From the NCBI RefSeq assembly GCF_002008365.1, contig NZ_MRDL01000013.1:1-64000 (forward strand): DNA of 64,000 bases. The letters are read 5' to 3'. Each line of letters starts with the position of its first letter. The stretch's first letter is position 1. Of the stretch, positions 56,735 to 64,000 are shown one piece after another. The notes beneath the pieces are model-generated. The model had not been told where the DNA came from. It searched no databases and saw only the letters and a program-made list of their open reading frames with translations. Source of the stretch: Rhizobium leguminosarum bv. viciae USDA 2370 (GTDB lineage: Bacteria; Pseudomonadota; Alphaproteobacteria; Rhizobiales; Rhizobiaceae). The position numbers and the translations under genes are program-made.

Positions 56735-56838
56735 CGGAGCTAACGATCCCGAAAGCGGCTGCCGACCACGAAGCGGTCGGCGCCCTCGGCTTTGCCGCAT
56801 GGTTGGCTAATTGACAGCCGGAACCGGGAGGAGGCCTC

Positions 56839-57114
56839 ATGCCGAAACAGGATCTTGTGCGATTGATCGAGGCAGCTGATCGCCTCGCTGCCGGCGGTTT
56901 CACCATGGGCCCGGATTGGCAGGCGCTCCACGAAATCTGCCAGCGCCACGAAGGCGAACAGCCGTTCGACTGGGGGCACGCCCTTTGCCATCGCATCGAG
57001 GGCGATGACTGGAACGCCGATTACTGGTATCGCCGTGCCGGCAAGACGCGCGGCACGGGCTCGATGGCCGACGAGTGGTCGGCGATGCGGACGGAACTCT
57101 CTGCAAAGGCTTGA
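56839..57114 (+). CDS. Hypothetical protein (91 aa) after gatA
   Basis: A soluble protein starting MPKQDLVRLIEAADRLAAGG with a helical, acidic/aromatic body (GHALCHRIEGDDWNADYWYR) and a short C-terminal helix. The ribosome site (GGGAGGAGG) is excellent. I do not recognise it. It is 104 bases after gatA on the same strand and may be co-transcribed. Confidence 0.75.
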   Translation: MPKQDLVRLIEAADRLAAGGFTMGPDWQALHEICQRHEGEQPFDWGHALCHRIEGDDWNADYWYRRAGKTRGTGSMADEWSAMRTELSAKA

Positions 57115-57163
57115 GGCGATACCCTGACCGCGCCCGTTTGAGACGCGATCAGGAGTGCCACTA

Positions 57164-57421
57164 TTACCTGTTGTTCAGCTGTGACCTGACCAGCCTCAGC
57201 CCTCTTTCGGTGATCCGGTAGGGCTGGCCGCCTGAGGACTTGATTGCCCTTAGCCGCTTCAGCCTGCGGAAGAGATCGAGGTCGACGCCGGGATAGACCC
57301 AGCCATCGCGGGTGAAGCAACTGACTGCCTCGATCTTCCTGTCGTCGTCGCGGGTAATTTCAATGCGGCCGCCTTGGGCCATGAGATGCAGGATGCGCTG
57401 CTCCGTGCGAGAAATGTCCAT
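57164..57421 (-). CDS. YjhX-family protein (UPF0386; toxin in E. coli)
   Basis: An 85-aa protein from ATG 57421 that matches the E. coli YjhX length and order: MDISRTEQRILHLMAQGGRI at the start, AVSCFTRDGWVYPGVDLDLF in the middle and SSGGQPYRITERGLRLVRSQ near the end. In E. coli YjhX is reported as a toxin countered by YjhQ, a GNAT protein. Here a GNAT gene starts 309 bases away on the opposite strand. Toxicity in this organism is not shown. Confidence 0.85.
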   Translation of the reverse strand: MDISRTEQRILHLMAQGGRIEITRDDDRKIEAVSCFTRDGWVYPGVDLDLFRRLKRLRAIKSSGGQPYRITERGLRLVRSQLNNR

Positions 57422-57730
57422 GTGTTGAGATCCGGTATCGCGCCCGGCAGGGCGCACAAAAACGATCTGGCGCTCATTCGAACGTCAGGGCTTCGTTTTT
57501 CGGGCCCACGCGCGCAAGCGAACTTGCGGGCAGGGCCTTTACCGGGTCTCAGGCAGGCTCAACATAAAACACCTCGATAGGGTTTATTATTCAGCCCGGA
57601 AAATTCGGTCAAGAGCGTGGTCTCCGGTCAAAACCAGTCGAAAACCTTACTTTTGGCCGATCATCCCTTTGGAGGTACTGGTAAATTCCGCGACTCAATG
57701 GTCTAGTTGAGGGGTAACGCGGAGGTGTCG
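57422..57730. other. Intergenic region between the yjhX-like and GNAT genes
   Basis: A shared divergent promoter region of 309 bases. It has an AT-rich patch near 57565-57600 (AGGGTTTATTATTCAG) and no credible gene. I see no clear operator palindrome. Confidence 0.4.
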
Positions 57731-58240
57731 TTGATCCACATTCGCAATGCCCGCGACGGTGAAGCGGAGCTATTGAGCGAGATCGGGCTCAGGGCCTGGC
57801 AAAATGCGATGGCGTCGATCGGCGAATCGGACGCGATGATCGATGCAGCGCGCAACGCCTTTCGGAACTTCGTGGAAAACGACTGGCTGACCATCACCGT
57901 TGTCGAGCAGAACGGCCAGGTGGCAGGCTGGGCGGCGCGCGAGGGATTGGACGAAACCATCTCGGATTTCTGGATCGATCCCGCCTTCACCCGCCAGGGC
58001 CTCGGTTCGGCCCTTCTCGTCCGCATCGAAAAGGAGATCGCCGATCAGGGCCTCGAGAAGGCGGCGATGCAGACCCATTCCGGCAATAGCGAAGCGATCG
58101 GCTTCTTCCAGAAGCACGGCTACAGCATTCACTGGCTCTCGGTTGCCTACAATCTGAAGCTCGACCGAGACGTGCCCTCCGTTGGACTGACGAAACAGCT
58201 CGTTTCGGATGGCCAAGGTGGCTATGGGCTGGAATTCTGA
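57731..58240 (+). CDS. GNAT-family N-acetyltransferase (169 aa)
   Basis: A likely TTG start at 57731 with GGAGG five bases upstream; a GTG at 57725 is possible. The GNAT acetyl-CoA motif A is ISDFWIDPAFTRQGLGSALL (R/Q-x-x-G-x-G/A region), and motif B is MQTHSGNSEAIGFFQKHGYS. The substrate is unknown. It is divergent from the YjhX-like gene, which makes it a candidate YjhQ-type antitoxin partner; that is inference. Confidence 0.85.
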   Translation: MIHIRNARDGEAELLSEIGLRAWQNAMASIGESDAMIDAARNAFRNFVENDWLTITVVEQNGQVAGWAAREGLDETISDFWIDPAFTRQGLGSALLVRIEKEIADQGLEKAAMQTHSGNSEAIGFFQKHGYSIHWLSVAYNLKLDRDVPSVGLTKQLVSDGQGGYGLEF

Positions 58241-58253
58241 TGCTTTAAGAATC

Positions 58254-58556
58254 CTAAAGAAGGAGAGGCCTCCATTGCGGCAGGAAGGCCAGCACAGCAA
58301 TTAGTGCGCCGTGCAGGATCAGGATCGCCGCCAGGATTGACCGGAACGGCTCCTTTCTCGTCTTGTGCCGCAGCAACTGCTGTGCAGCCAGTGCGCCAAG
58401 GCTGCCGCCGATCAGCGCAAGGGTGAGAAGCGTGCGCTCGCTGATGCGCCACCTGCCGTGGCGCGCCGCCTGCTTGTCCATGAAATAGATCGAGAACACC
58501 AAGAGGTTCAGCGCCAGAAAAAGCAAGGCCGATTTGAGGATATCGATCATCGTCAT
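58254..58556 (-). CDS. DUF1294 membrane protein (100 aa)
   Basis: Starts MTMIDILKSALLFLALNLLV with a first span. Then comes the DUF1294 core FSIYFMDKQAARHGRWRISE, a hydrophobic segment (LLTLALIGGSLGALAAQQLL) and a last span near the C-terminus. GATGACG precedes the start. Function is unknown. It converges on the GNAT gene, 13 bases apart. Confidence 0.85.
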   Translation of the reverse strand: MTMIDILKSALLFLALNLLVFSIYFMDKQAARHGRWRISERTLLTLALIGGSLGALAAQQLLRHKTRKEPFRSILAAILILHGALIAVLAFLPQWRPLLL

Positions 58557-58684
58557 CGGGAAACCCTAGAGTGGCTCCGTTAACGAACGGCAAACCGTGA
58601 TGCGGACCATGGCGAAAGCCTTGCACCGGCACGCCATTTCCTTTACCTCACCAGTGGAAAAGAACAGCCTGCAAAGAGCATCAG

Positions 58685-60187
58685 ATGACCCTTGTCGACG
58701 TCCGCACGCCTGATCCGAAACGCTTCATCCCCGGCGCCACCGGCGACTGGGAAATCATCGTCGGCATGGAAGTCCATGCCCAGGTGCTGTCCAATTCGAA
58801 GCTGTTCTCCGGCGCCTCGACGGAATTCGGCAAGCCGCAGAATTCGAACGTCTCGCTGGTCGACGCAGCCATGCCCGGCATGCTGCCCGTTATCAACGAG
58901 GAATGCGTCAAGCAGGCGGTTCGCACCGGCCTCGGCCTGAAAGCCCAGATCAACAAGCGCTCCCTGTTTGATCGCAAGAACTATTTCTATCCCGACCTGC
59001 CGCAGGGCTATCAGATCTCGCAGTTCAAGGATCCGATCGTCGGCGAGGGCAAGATCGTCATTTCGCTCGGGCCGGATCGCCAGGGCCAGTTCGAAGATAT
59101 CGAGATCGGCATCGAGCGCCTGCATCTGGAGCAGGATGCCGGAAAGTCGATGCATGACCAGCACGCGACCATGTCCTATGTCGATCTGAACCGTTCCGGC
59201 GTCGCACTGATGGAGATCGTCTCCAAGCCCGACATGCGCTCGTCCGACGAGGCCAAGGCCTATATGACCAAGCTGCGCTCGATCGTGCGCTATCTTGGCA
59301 CCTGCGACGGCAACATGGACGAAGGTTCGATGCGCGCCGACGTCAACGTCTCCGTCCGCCGCCCGGGCGAGGGTTTCGGCACGCGTTGCGAGATCAAGAA
59401 CGTCAACTCCATCCGCTTCATCGGCCAGGCGATCGAATATGAAGCTCGCCGCCAGATCGGCATTCTGGAGGAAGGCGGCACGATCGATCAAGAAACCCGC
59501 CTCTTCGACCCGAACAAGGGCGAGACGCGATCGATGCGCTCCAAGGAAGATGCGCACGACTATCGTTATTTCCCCGATCCGGATCTGCTGCCGCTCGAAT
59601 TCGGCGATGCCTTCATCAAGGCGCTCGAAGCCGATCTGCCGGAACTGCCCGACGACAAGAAGGAGCGCTTCGTGCGCGAGCTCGGCCTGTCGATCTACGA
59701 CGCCTCGGTGCTCGTTTCCGAAAAAGCGATTGCCGATTATTTCGAAGCCGTCGCCGCAGGCCGTGACGGCAAGACGGCCGCCAACTGGGTGATCAACGAT
59801 CTGCTCGGCGCCCTGAACCGGACCGGCAAGGATATCGAGCAGACGCCGGTTTCGCCGGCCCAGCTCGGCGCCATCATCGATCTCATCAAGGCGGGAACCA
59901 TATCCGGCAAGATCGCCAAGGATCTCTTCGAGATCGTGCTCACCGAGGGCGGCGATCCCGCCGAGATCGTCGAGGCGCGCGGCATGAAGCAGGTGACGGA
60001 TACCGGCGCGATCGAAAAGGCCGTGGACGAGATCATCGCCGCCAATCCCGATCAGGTCGAAAAGGTCAAGGCGAAGCCGACCATGGCAGCATGGTTCGTC
60101 GGCCAGGTGATGAAGGCGACCGGCGGCAAGGCCAATCCGCAGGCTGTCCAGGCCCTCGTCAAGGCGAAGCTCGGCATCGAGGAATAA
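58685..60187 (+). CDS. gatB: Asp-tRNA(Asn)/Glu-tRNA(Gln) amidotransferase subunit B
   Basis: A 500-aa kinase/amidotransferase subunit that activates the mischarged aminoacyl-tRNA and accepts ammonia from GatA. Family blocks are [37 protein letters not shown] and [20 protein letters not shown]. The C-terminal tRNA-binding YqeY-like tail ends [15 protein letters not shown] ([13 protein letters not shown]). Here it is separated from gatCA by about 1.95 kb of small genes. Confidence 0.97.
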   Translation: MTLVDVRTPDPKRFIPGATGDWEIIVGMEVHAQVLSNSKLFSGASTEFGKPQNSNVSLVDAAMPGMLPVINEECVKQAVRTGLGLKAQINKRSLFDRKNYFYPDLPQGYQISQFKDPIVGEGKIVISLGPDRQGQFEDIEIGIERLHLEQDAGKSMHDQHATMSYVDLNRSGVALMEIVSKPDMRSSDEAKAYMTKLRSIVRYLGTCDGNMDEGSMRADVNVSVRRPGEGFGTRCEIKNVNSIRFIGQAIEYEARRQIGILEEGGTIDQETRLFDPNKGETRSMRSKEDAHDYRYFPDPDLLPLEFGDAFIKALEADLPELPDDKKERFVRELGLSIYDASVLVSEKAIADYFEAVAAGRDGKTAANWVINDLLGALNRTGKDIEQTPVSPAQLGAIIDLIKAGTISGKIAKDLFEIVLTEGGDPAEIVEARGMKQVTDTGAIEKAVDEIIAANPDQVEKVKAKPTMAAWFVGQVMKATGGKANPQAVQALVKAKLGIEE

Positions 60188-60190
60188 GCG

Positions 60191-60694
60191 GTGTATTTCG
60201 TCCGCACTGCCGGTGAGCGCGACTTGGAGAAGGTGCGCGCCCTCCTGGCCGAGAGCTTTCACGCCACCTATGACGGGCTTCATGGCGTAGCCAATGTGGA
60301 GGATTTGATCGCCAATCTCTTTTCGCCGACGGCGCTGAAGGCGCGCCTCGTGCGAAAGGATGCCGAATTCCTCGTCGCCGACGACGGCCGCAATATCGGT
60401 GGCATGGGTTATGCGGCAATGTCGCAGGCACTGACGAAGACGGTCATGCTGCATCTCCTCTATGTCAGGCCGGCGCTGCAGCGCCAGAGTATCGGCCGTG
60501 ATATCTTTGCCGAGCTCGAAACCTGCTTCCCGGATGCGGAGATCATGCGTCTCGAAGTCGAACCGCAGAATGCGGCGGCGATCGCCTTCTATCTCTCGCA
60601 CGGCTTCACCGAAGTCGGGCGCAACGAGAATAGCGGAGCCGGGCAATCCGGCATTCCGGCGCTGATCTTTGAAAAGCCGCTCGAAGGGCATTGA
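60191..60694 (+). CDS. GNAT-family N-acetyltransferase (167 aa)
   Basis: Starts at GTG 60191, 3 bases after gatB. Motif A is LHLLYVRPALQRQSIGRDIF and motif B is LEVEPQNAAAIAFYLSHGFT. The substrate is unknown. It is followed directly by a second GNAT gene; they look like tandem but diverged genes, probably co-transcribed with gatB. Confidence 0.85.
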   Translation: MYFVRTAGERDLEKVRALLAESFHATYDGLHGVANVEDLIANLFSPTALKARLVRKDAEFLVADDGRNIGGMGYAAMSQALTKTVMLHLLYVRPALQRQSIGRDIFAELETCFPDAEIMRLEVEPQNAAAIAFYLSHGFTEVGRNENSGAGQSGIPALIFEKPLEGH

Positions 60695-60698
60695 GGCC

Positions 60699-61172
60699 GT
60701 GGTGGTCGAGTTGCCCAACATTGTCATTCGCCGGGCAAGCAGGGAAGATCTGCCGGCGCTCGTGGCAATGTTTGCCGCCGACGCACTCGGCGGTCACGGT
60801 GATACGACCGATCCCGAAGCCTTCCCGGATTATCTCAGGGCCTTCTCTGTCATCGAGGCTTCGCGCGACCAGACACTTTACGTCGCAGAGCGCGGCGGCG
60901 AGGTGGTCGGCACGTTCCAGACGATGGTGACCACGTCGCTCACTGGCCGTGGCTCCTCGGCGATGATCATCGAGGCGGTGCAGACGCGTGCCGATATGCG
61001 CGGGCAGGGGGTCGGTGCCGCGATGATCGAGTTCGCCATTGCCGAGGCAAAAGGCCGCGGTATCAGGCGGGTAGCCCTAACCTCGAATGCGGTGCGTAGG
61101 GATGCCCATCGTTTCTATGAAAGGCTGGGCTTCAAGCCCTCGCATCTGGGCTTTAAGATGGCTTTGAAATGA
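60699..61172 (+). CDS. GNAT-family N-acetyltransferase (about 157 aa)
   Basis: Likely starts at GTG 60699 after TTGAGG, 4 bases past the previous stop. Motif A is IIEAVQTRADMRGQGVGAAM and motif B is RVALTSNAVRRDAHRFYERL. The substrate is unknown. Second of the tandem GNAT genes after gatB. Confidence 0.85.
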   Translation: MVVELPNIVIRRASREDLPALVAMFAADALGGHGDTTDPEAFPDYLRAFSVIEASRDQTLYVAERGGEVVGTFQTMVTTSLTGRGSSAMIIEAVQTRADMRGQGVGAAMIEFAIAEAKGRGIRRVALTSNAVRRDAHRFYERLGFKPSHLGFKMALK

Positions 61173-61275
61173 CCCGTGGCTGTCGTGGAATCGCTGGACA
61201 ATTCGGCTTGGCGACGGCATAAGCGAGGAAACGAATTCTGGATTGGCTCGCATCTGGCGGGCACAAGGAAAAGAC

Positions 61276-61674
61276 ATGTGGAATCTTCTGGTTCAGACCT
61301 TTACCTGGTGGAACGGTCAGACGATGGGCACGCGTTTTGCGACCTGGCGTTTTGGCAAGCGCGTCGGCGAGGATGAATTCGGCAACGTCTATTACGAAGG
61401 CGGCATGTCTTCCTACGGTCTGCCGAAGCGCTGGGTGATCTACAAGGGTTATGCCGAAGCCTCCGCCATTCCGCCGGGTTGGCATGGCTGGATGCATCAT
61501 CGCACCGATGTTCCTCCGTCCAAGGAGAGCTACGTCGCCAAGGAATGGCAAAAGCCGCACCGTCCCAACCATACCGGTTCACCGCAGGCCTATCGTCCGC
61601 CGGGCTCCATCGCCGTTCCGGGCGAGCGTCCACGCGTCACCGGCGATTACGACGCCTGGACGCCGGGCAACTGA
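61276..61674 (+). CDS. NADH:ubiquinone oxidoreductase accessory subunit NDUFA12
   Basis: A 132-aa B17.2-type supernumerary subunit of alphaproteobacterial complex I. Family features: an N-terminal hydrophobic start (MWNLLVQTFTWWNGQTMGTR), FGNVYYEGGMSSYGLPKRWV, and PPGWHGWMHHRTDVPPSKES. AAGGAAAAG lies before the ATG. It is a physical partner of the nuo complex encoded elsewhere. The two complex I assembly-like genes at 36.7-37.9 kb are notable in this light. Confidence 0.93.
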   Translation: MWNLLVQTFTWWNGQTMGTRFATWRFGKRVGEDEFGNVYYEGGMSSYGLPKRWVIYKGYAEASAIPPGWHGWMHHRTDVPPSKESYVAKEWQKPHRPNHTGSPQAYRPPGSIAVPGERPRVTGDYDAWTPGN

Positions 61675-61790
61675 GACGGCCCGACCGGGGCGATCCCAAG
61701 ACCCGGCTTTTGGCCACAATTGACCTTTACCCGCAGGTTGGCCGCGCTTGACCGCGGCCGTGAACTGAAAATGTCTGGAGACGGGTACAC

Positions 61791-62231
61791 ATGAAGCTCT
61801 TCACGCGGAACAAGGTCCTGCGTGCCGCCGGATCGCTGCTGGCGCTCTCGGCCCTGCTTCCGCCAGTTGCGGCAAATGCCGCACGCATCGAAAATCCGGT
61901 TGCCGTCTTCTCCGGCCTCGACAAGATCACCGGCCGCATCACGACGTTCGACGTCTATGTCAATGAGACGGTACAGTTCGGCGCACTGCAGGTGACGCCG
62001 AAGGCCTGTTATTCGCGCGACCAGTCGGAAGCGCAGAAGATCGACGGTTTCGTCGAGGTTGACGAGATCACCCTCGACCGCAAGATCCGCCGCATCTTCA
62101 CTGGTTGGATGTTCGCCGCCAGCCCCGGCCTCAACGCCGTCGAGCACCCGATCTACGACGTCTGGCTGAAAGACTGCAAGACAACCTCGGACGTCCCGGC
62201 TCCCGATGGCACCAAGGCGACAGCCCGCTAA
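61791..62231 (+). CDS. DUF2155 secreted protein
   Basis: A 146-aa protein with a signal peptide (cleaved near VAANAARIE). The conserved DUF2155 core is GLDKITGRITTFDVYVNETV, FGALQVTPKACYSRDQSEAQ and FTGWMFAASPGLNAVEHPIY, ending with a second Cys (DCKTTSD). The two Cys may form a disulfide in the periplasm. Function is unknown. It converges with the DUF2167 gene. Confidence 0.9.
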   Translation: MKLFTRNKVLRAAGSLLALSALLPPVAANAARIENPVAVFSGLDKITGRITTFDVYVNETVQFGALQVTPKACYSRDQSEAQKIDGFVEVDEITLDRKIRRIFTGWMFAASPGLNAVEHPIYDVWLKDCKTTSDVPAPDGTKATAR

Positions 62232-62281
62232 CACCTCTCATCACGCCTAACAGCGTTGAATTACGCAGTAGCCTGGTGAGC

Positions 62282-63211
62282 CTATGCAGTGGGTGTCTTG
62301 TTCCTGCTGAAAAGACCCTTGGCAAAGCGAAGCGCAGCGGCGAACACGATGAAGACGAGGACGCCGGCCTTCTTGAAGAAGGCGAGGGCGAATGCCAGCA
62401 ATCCCACCTTGGCGGCAATCTTGGCGCCCGCGCCCGCAGCAATCATTCCCGCCATCCCATAGGCCGCGATCTTGTCGCCTTCGACGTAGTCGGTATAGGC
62501 CATCCCCTTGTCGAACTGCACGAGCTTGGTGACGGACGGAATGACGCCCTCGATCTCCTTCAATTGAGCGAGGCCGGCGACAAAGTCGAATTGGAATACA
62601 CCCTCGCGGCCGAGCACGCGCACGGAATAGTTCAGCGTGTGCTGCGCCTGCGTGTCGTCGCCGAACACCAGATCACGCGCCCAGTGCATGGCATGCGCCG
62701 AAGTGTCGTAATGCGGCGTGGAAGCCCAGCCGACAAGCGTGATCTTCTGAAAACCCTGCTTTTCGCGTTCGACGTTGTTTTCCCTGATGGAATCTTTGAT
62801 GTTTTGCAGCAATTCGTCGTAATTCGTCGTGGCGGCGTCGACATCCGAGACATAGCCGTCGGCGCTGTATTCCACGATGGAGCCCCAGGCCTCGACATCG
62901 GTCGGCGCGTATTTCGCCGGGAAGATCATTCCCATCGTTCCCTCCGCCGCCGCCGGAGGATTTCCCCAGATGTCGACGAGCACCGTCTTCGTGTCGGCAG
63001 GGCTGAGATAGTAGAAGTCGGCGGGCACGTTTAGCGTTGCCTTCGCTTCAGGCAGCTTGATCACGCCCTGCTGGAAATCAAGCTTCTCCAGCAACGGCTT
63101 TTCCGCGTCGGAAAAATCGGTTCTGCTGGGGAACATGTCCTGGTATGGGCGTGCGCCGGCTTGACCCGTAAACAAGGTCAAAAGGATCGCGGCTGCAAAA
63201 TATCGTTTCAA
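62282..63211 (-). CDS. DUF2167 membrane protein
   Basis: About 309 aa from TTG 63211 (after GGGGGATAG). A signal peptide (LKRYFAAAILLTLFTGQAGA) is followed by a large periplasmic domain with DUF2167 blocks (GVIKLPEAKATLNVPADFYY, WGSIVEYSADGYVSDVDAAT, KITLVGWASTPHYDTSAHAM). Two C-terminal hydrophobic segments (MAGMIAAGAGAKIAAKVGLL, ALAFFKKAGVLVFIVFAAAL) are followed by a basic end. Function is unknown. The ATG at 63265 would disrupt the signal peptide and is less likely. Confidence 0.87.
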   Translation of the reverse strand: MKRYFAAAILLTLFTGQAGARPYQDMFPSRTDFSDAEKPLLEKLDFQQGVIKLPEAKATLNVPADFYYLSPADTKTVLVDIWGNPPAAAEGTMGMIFPAKYAPTDVEAWGSIVEYSADGYVSDVDAATTNYDELLQNIKDSIRENNVEREKQGFQKITLVGWASTPHYDTSAHAMHWARDLVFGDDTQAQHTLNYSVRVLGREGVFQFDFVAGLAQLKEIEGVIPSVTKLVQFDKGMAYTDYVEGDKIAAYGMAGMIAAGAGAKIAAKVGLLAFALAFFKKAGVLVFIVFAAALRFAKGLFSRNKTPTA

Positions 63212-63287
63212 AATTCTATCCCCCGTTGTATTTTTCGAACCTAGCGAAATCGGCTGAAAAATCAACGCATGGACGAATTGATCGCGC

Positions 63288-63902
63288 TTAAAACTTAAGG
63301 TGCGGCGACTCCATCGCCGCAGAAAGCATCAGGGCATAGCCGGCCTTCGGAACGTCGATCGCTCCGAACGTCTTCAGGTGCTCGGTGGTGAACTGCGTGT
63401 CGAGCAGCGTGAAGCCCCTTTCCCGCAGCCGGTCGACGAGATGCACGAGGCAGATCTTCGAGGCATCCGTCCGGCGCGAAAACATGCTTTCGCCGAAGAA
63501 GGCCGAGCCGAGCGAGACGCCGTAGAGGCCGCCGACCAGTTCATCGCCCTCCCAAGCTTCGACCGTATGGGCATGGCCCATGTCGAAGAGGGTCGAGTAA
63601 AGTGATCTGATCGTCTTGTTGATCCAGGTGCTGGGGCGCCCGGATGTCTCCTCCGCACAGGCAGCGATCACCTCATCGAACGCGTGATCGAAACGGATCT
63701 CGAAGGGTTTCTTGCGCACCGCCTTGGCAAGGCTTTTCGACACGTGGAAATGGTCGAGCGGCAGCACGCCGCGCAATTCCGGCTCGACCCAGAAGATCTC
63801 TGGGTCGTCGGCGGATTCGGCCATCGGGAAGAGGCCGATGGAATAGGCGCGCAGGAGAATGTCAGGGGTGATGCCTGGTGACTTCCTGCGCGATCCTGCC
63901 AT
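63288..63902 (-). CDS. aat: Leucyl/phenylalanyl-tRNA--protein transferase
   Basis: Adds Leu or Phe to the N-terminus of proteins with basic ends, marking them for ClpAP (N-end rule). 204 aa. [40 protein letters not shown] and [20 protein letters not shown], with the later [20 protein letters not shown], are family motifs. It follows accC on the minus strand, 7 bases away. Confidence 0.95.
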   Translation of the reverse strand: MAGSRRKSPGITPDILLRAYSIGLFPMAESADDPEIFWVEPELRGVLPLDHFHVSKSLAKAVRKKPFEIRFDHAFDEVIAACAEETSGRPSTWINKTIRSLYSTLFDMGHAHTVEAWEGDELVGGLYGVSLGSAFFGESMFSRRTDASKICLVHLVDRLRERGFTLLDTQFTTEHLKTFGAIDVPKAGYALMLSAAMESPHLKF

Positions 63903-63909
63903 TCCTGTC

Positions 63910-64000
63910 CTATGCCGCCGGGTTGTTGGCGAGGTAGTGTTCCAGCCAGTGGATGTCGTAGTCGCCGTTGGCGATATCCTGGTTCGAGACGAGATCCTGG
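63910..64000 (-). CDS. accC: Acetyl-CoA carboxylase biotin carboxylase subunit, 3' end only
   Basis: The last 30 codons before the TAG at 63910: [20 protein letters not shown] followed by HYLANNPAA. The [16 protein letters not shown] end is that of alphaproteobacterial AccC, and aat just downstream fits the accB-accC-aat order as recalled. The rest lies beyond the window edge. Confidence 0.8.
   Translation of the reverse strand, partial: QDLVSNQDIANGDYDIHWLEHYLANNPAA

Noticed and set aside
54854..56800. 648-codon minus-strand frame
   Set aside because: Antisense shadow of gatC and gatA, whose motifs are clear on the plus strand.
58643..60727. 694-codon minus-strand frame
   Set aside because: Antisense shadow of gatB and the first tandem GNAT gene.

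Overview
This window is a stretch of core chromosome from an alphaproteobacterium of the order Rhizobiales, most likely Rhizobium (R. etli / R. leguminosarum group). That reading rests on gene content recalled from the family: ExoR, a fused SecDF, PopZ/DUF2497, NDUFA12, DUF1127 proteins, TatABC linked to ScpAB and SerS, and dispersed intergenic hairpin repeats of the type common in Rhizobium. I see no rRNA operon, insertion sequence, prophage, plasmid gene or CRISPR array. The DNA is GC-rich, and codon use looks even from gene to gene.

Layout. 0-7 kb: a large-subunit catalase (katE), a two-gene membrane unit (25-aa microprotein plus PhnA-like protein), a run of small hypothetical proteins including two KTSC-like proteins, and tRNA-Asn and tRNA-Cys. 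7-13.7 kb: a PCMT-like methyltransferase, PopZ, valS and a FadL-type outer-membrane protein. 14-18 kb: exoR (repressor of the ExoS/ChvI system), then xthA, an ErpA/IscA-type Fe-S protein and dgt. 18-30.7 kb: argS, a large SPOR-domain protein, nagZ, scpA, scpB, tatA, tatB, tatC, serS, surE and pcm, almost all on the plus strand and partly translationally coupled. 30.9-40 kb: a LysM/degenerate-LytM lipoprotein, a DUF815 ATPase, yajC, secDF, an Mth938 protein, a squalene/phytoene-synthase-like protein (the last two resemble complex I assembly factors) and trmFO. 40-41.3 kb: two DUF1127 genes and a probable small RNA with two identical hairpin loops carrying a CCUCCUCCC-type motif. 41.5-48.8 kb: a DUF2157/GDYXXLXY membrane pair, tRNA-Leu(UAG), trigger factor, an NTF2-like protein, a radical SAM enzyme and an EEP-family hydrolase. 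48.8-54.8 kb: a soluble transhydrogenase, radC, map, a TetR regulator, ruvX and a UPF0173 hydrolase. 54.9-64 kb: gatC-gatA, then a cluster of small genes including a YjhX-like toxin opposite a GNAT protein, gatB, two more GNATs, NDUFA12, DUF2155, DUF2167, aat and the 3' end of accC.

Most genes are housekeeping: translation (valS, argS, serS, gatCAB, map, trigger factor, trmFO, aat), protein export (tat, yajC-secDF), cell-envelope division and recycling (SPOR, nagZ, LytM, PopZ) and DNA maintenance (xthA, ruvX, radC, dgt, scpAB). The points most worth a second look are the double-hairpin RNA and DUF1127 cluster, the candidate complex I assembly pair beside secDF, the divergent YjhX/GNAT pair, several microproteins below the usual gene-calling cutoff, and three families of dispersed hairpin repeats.
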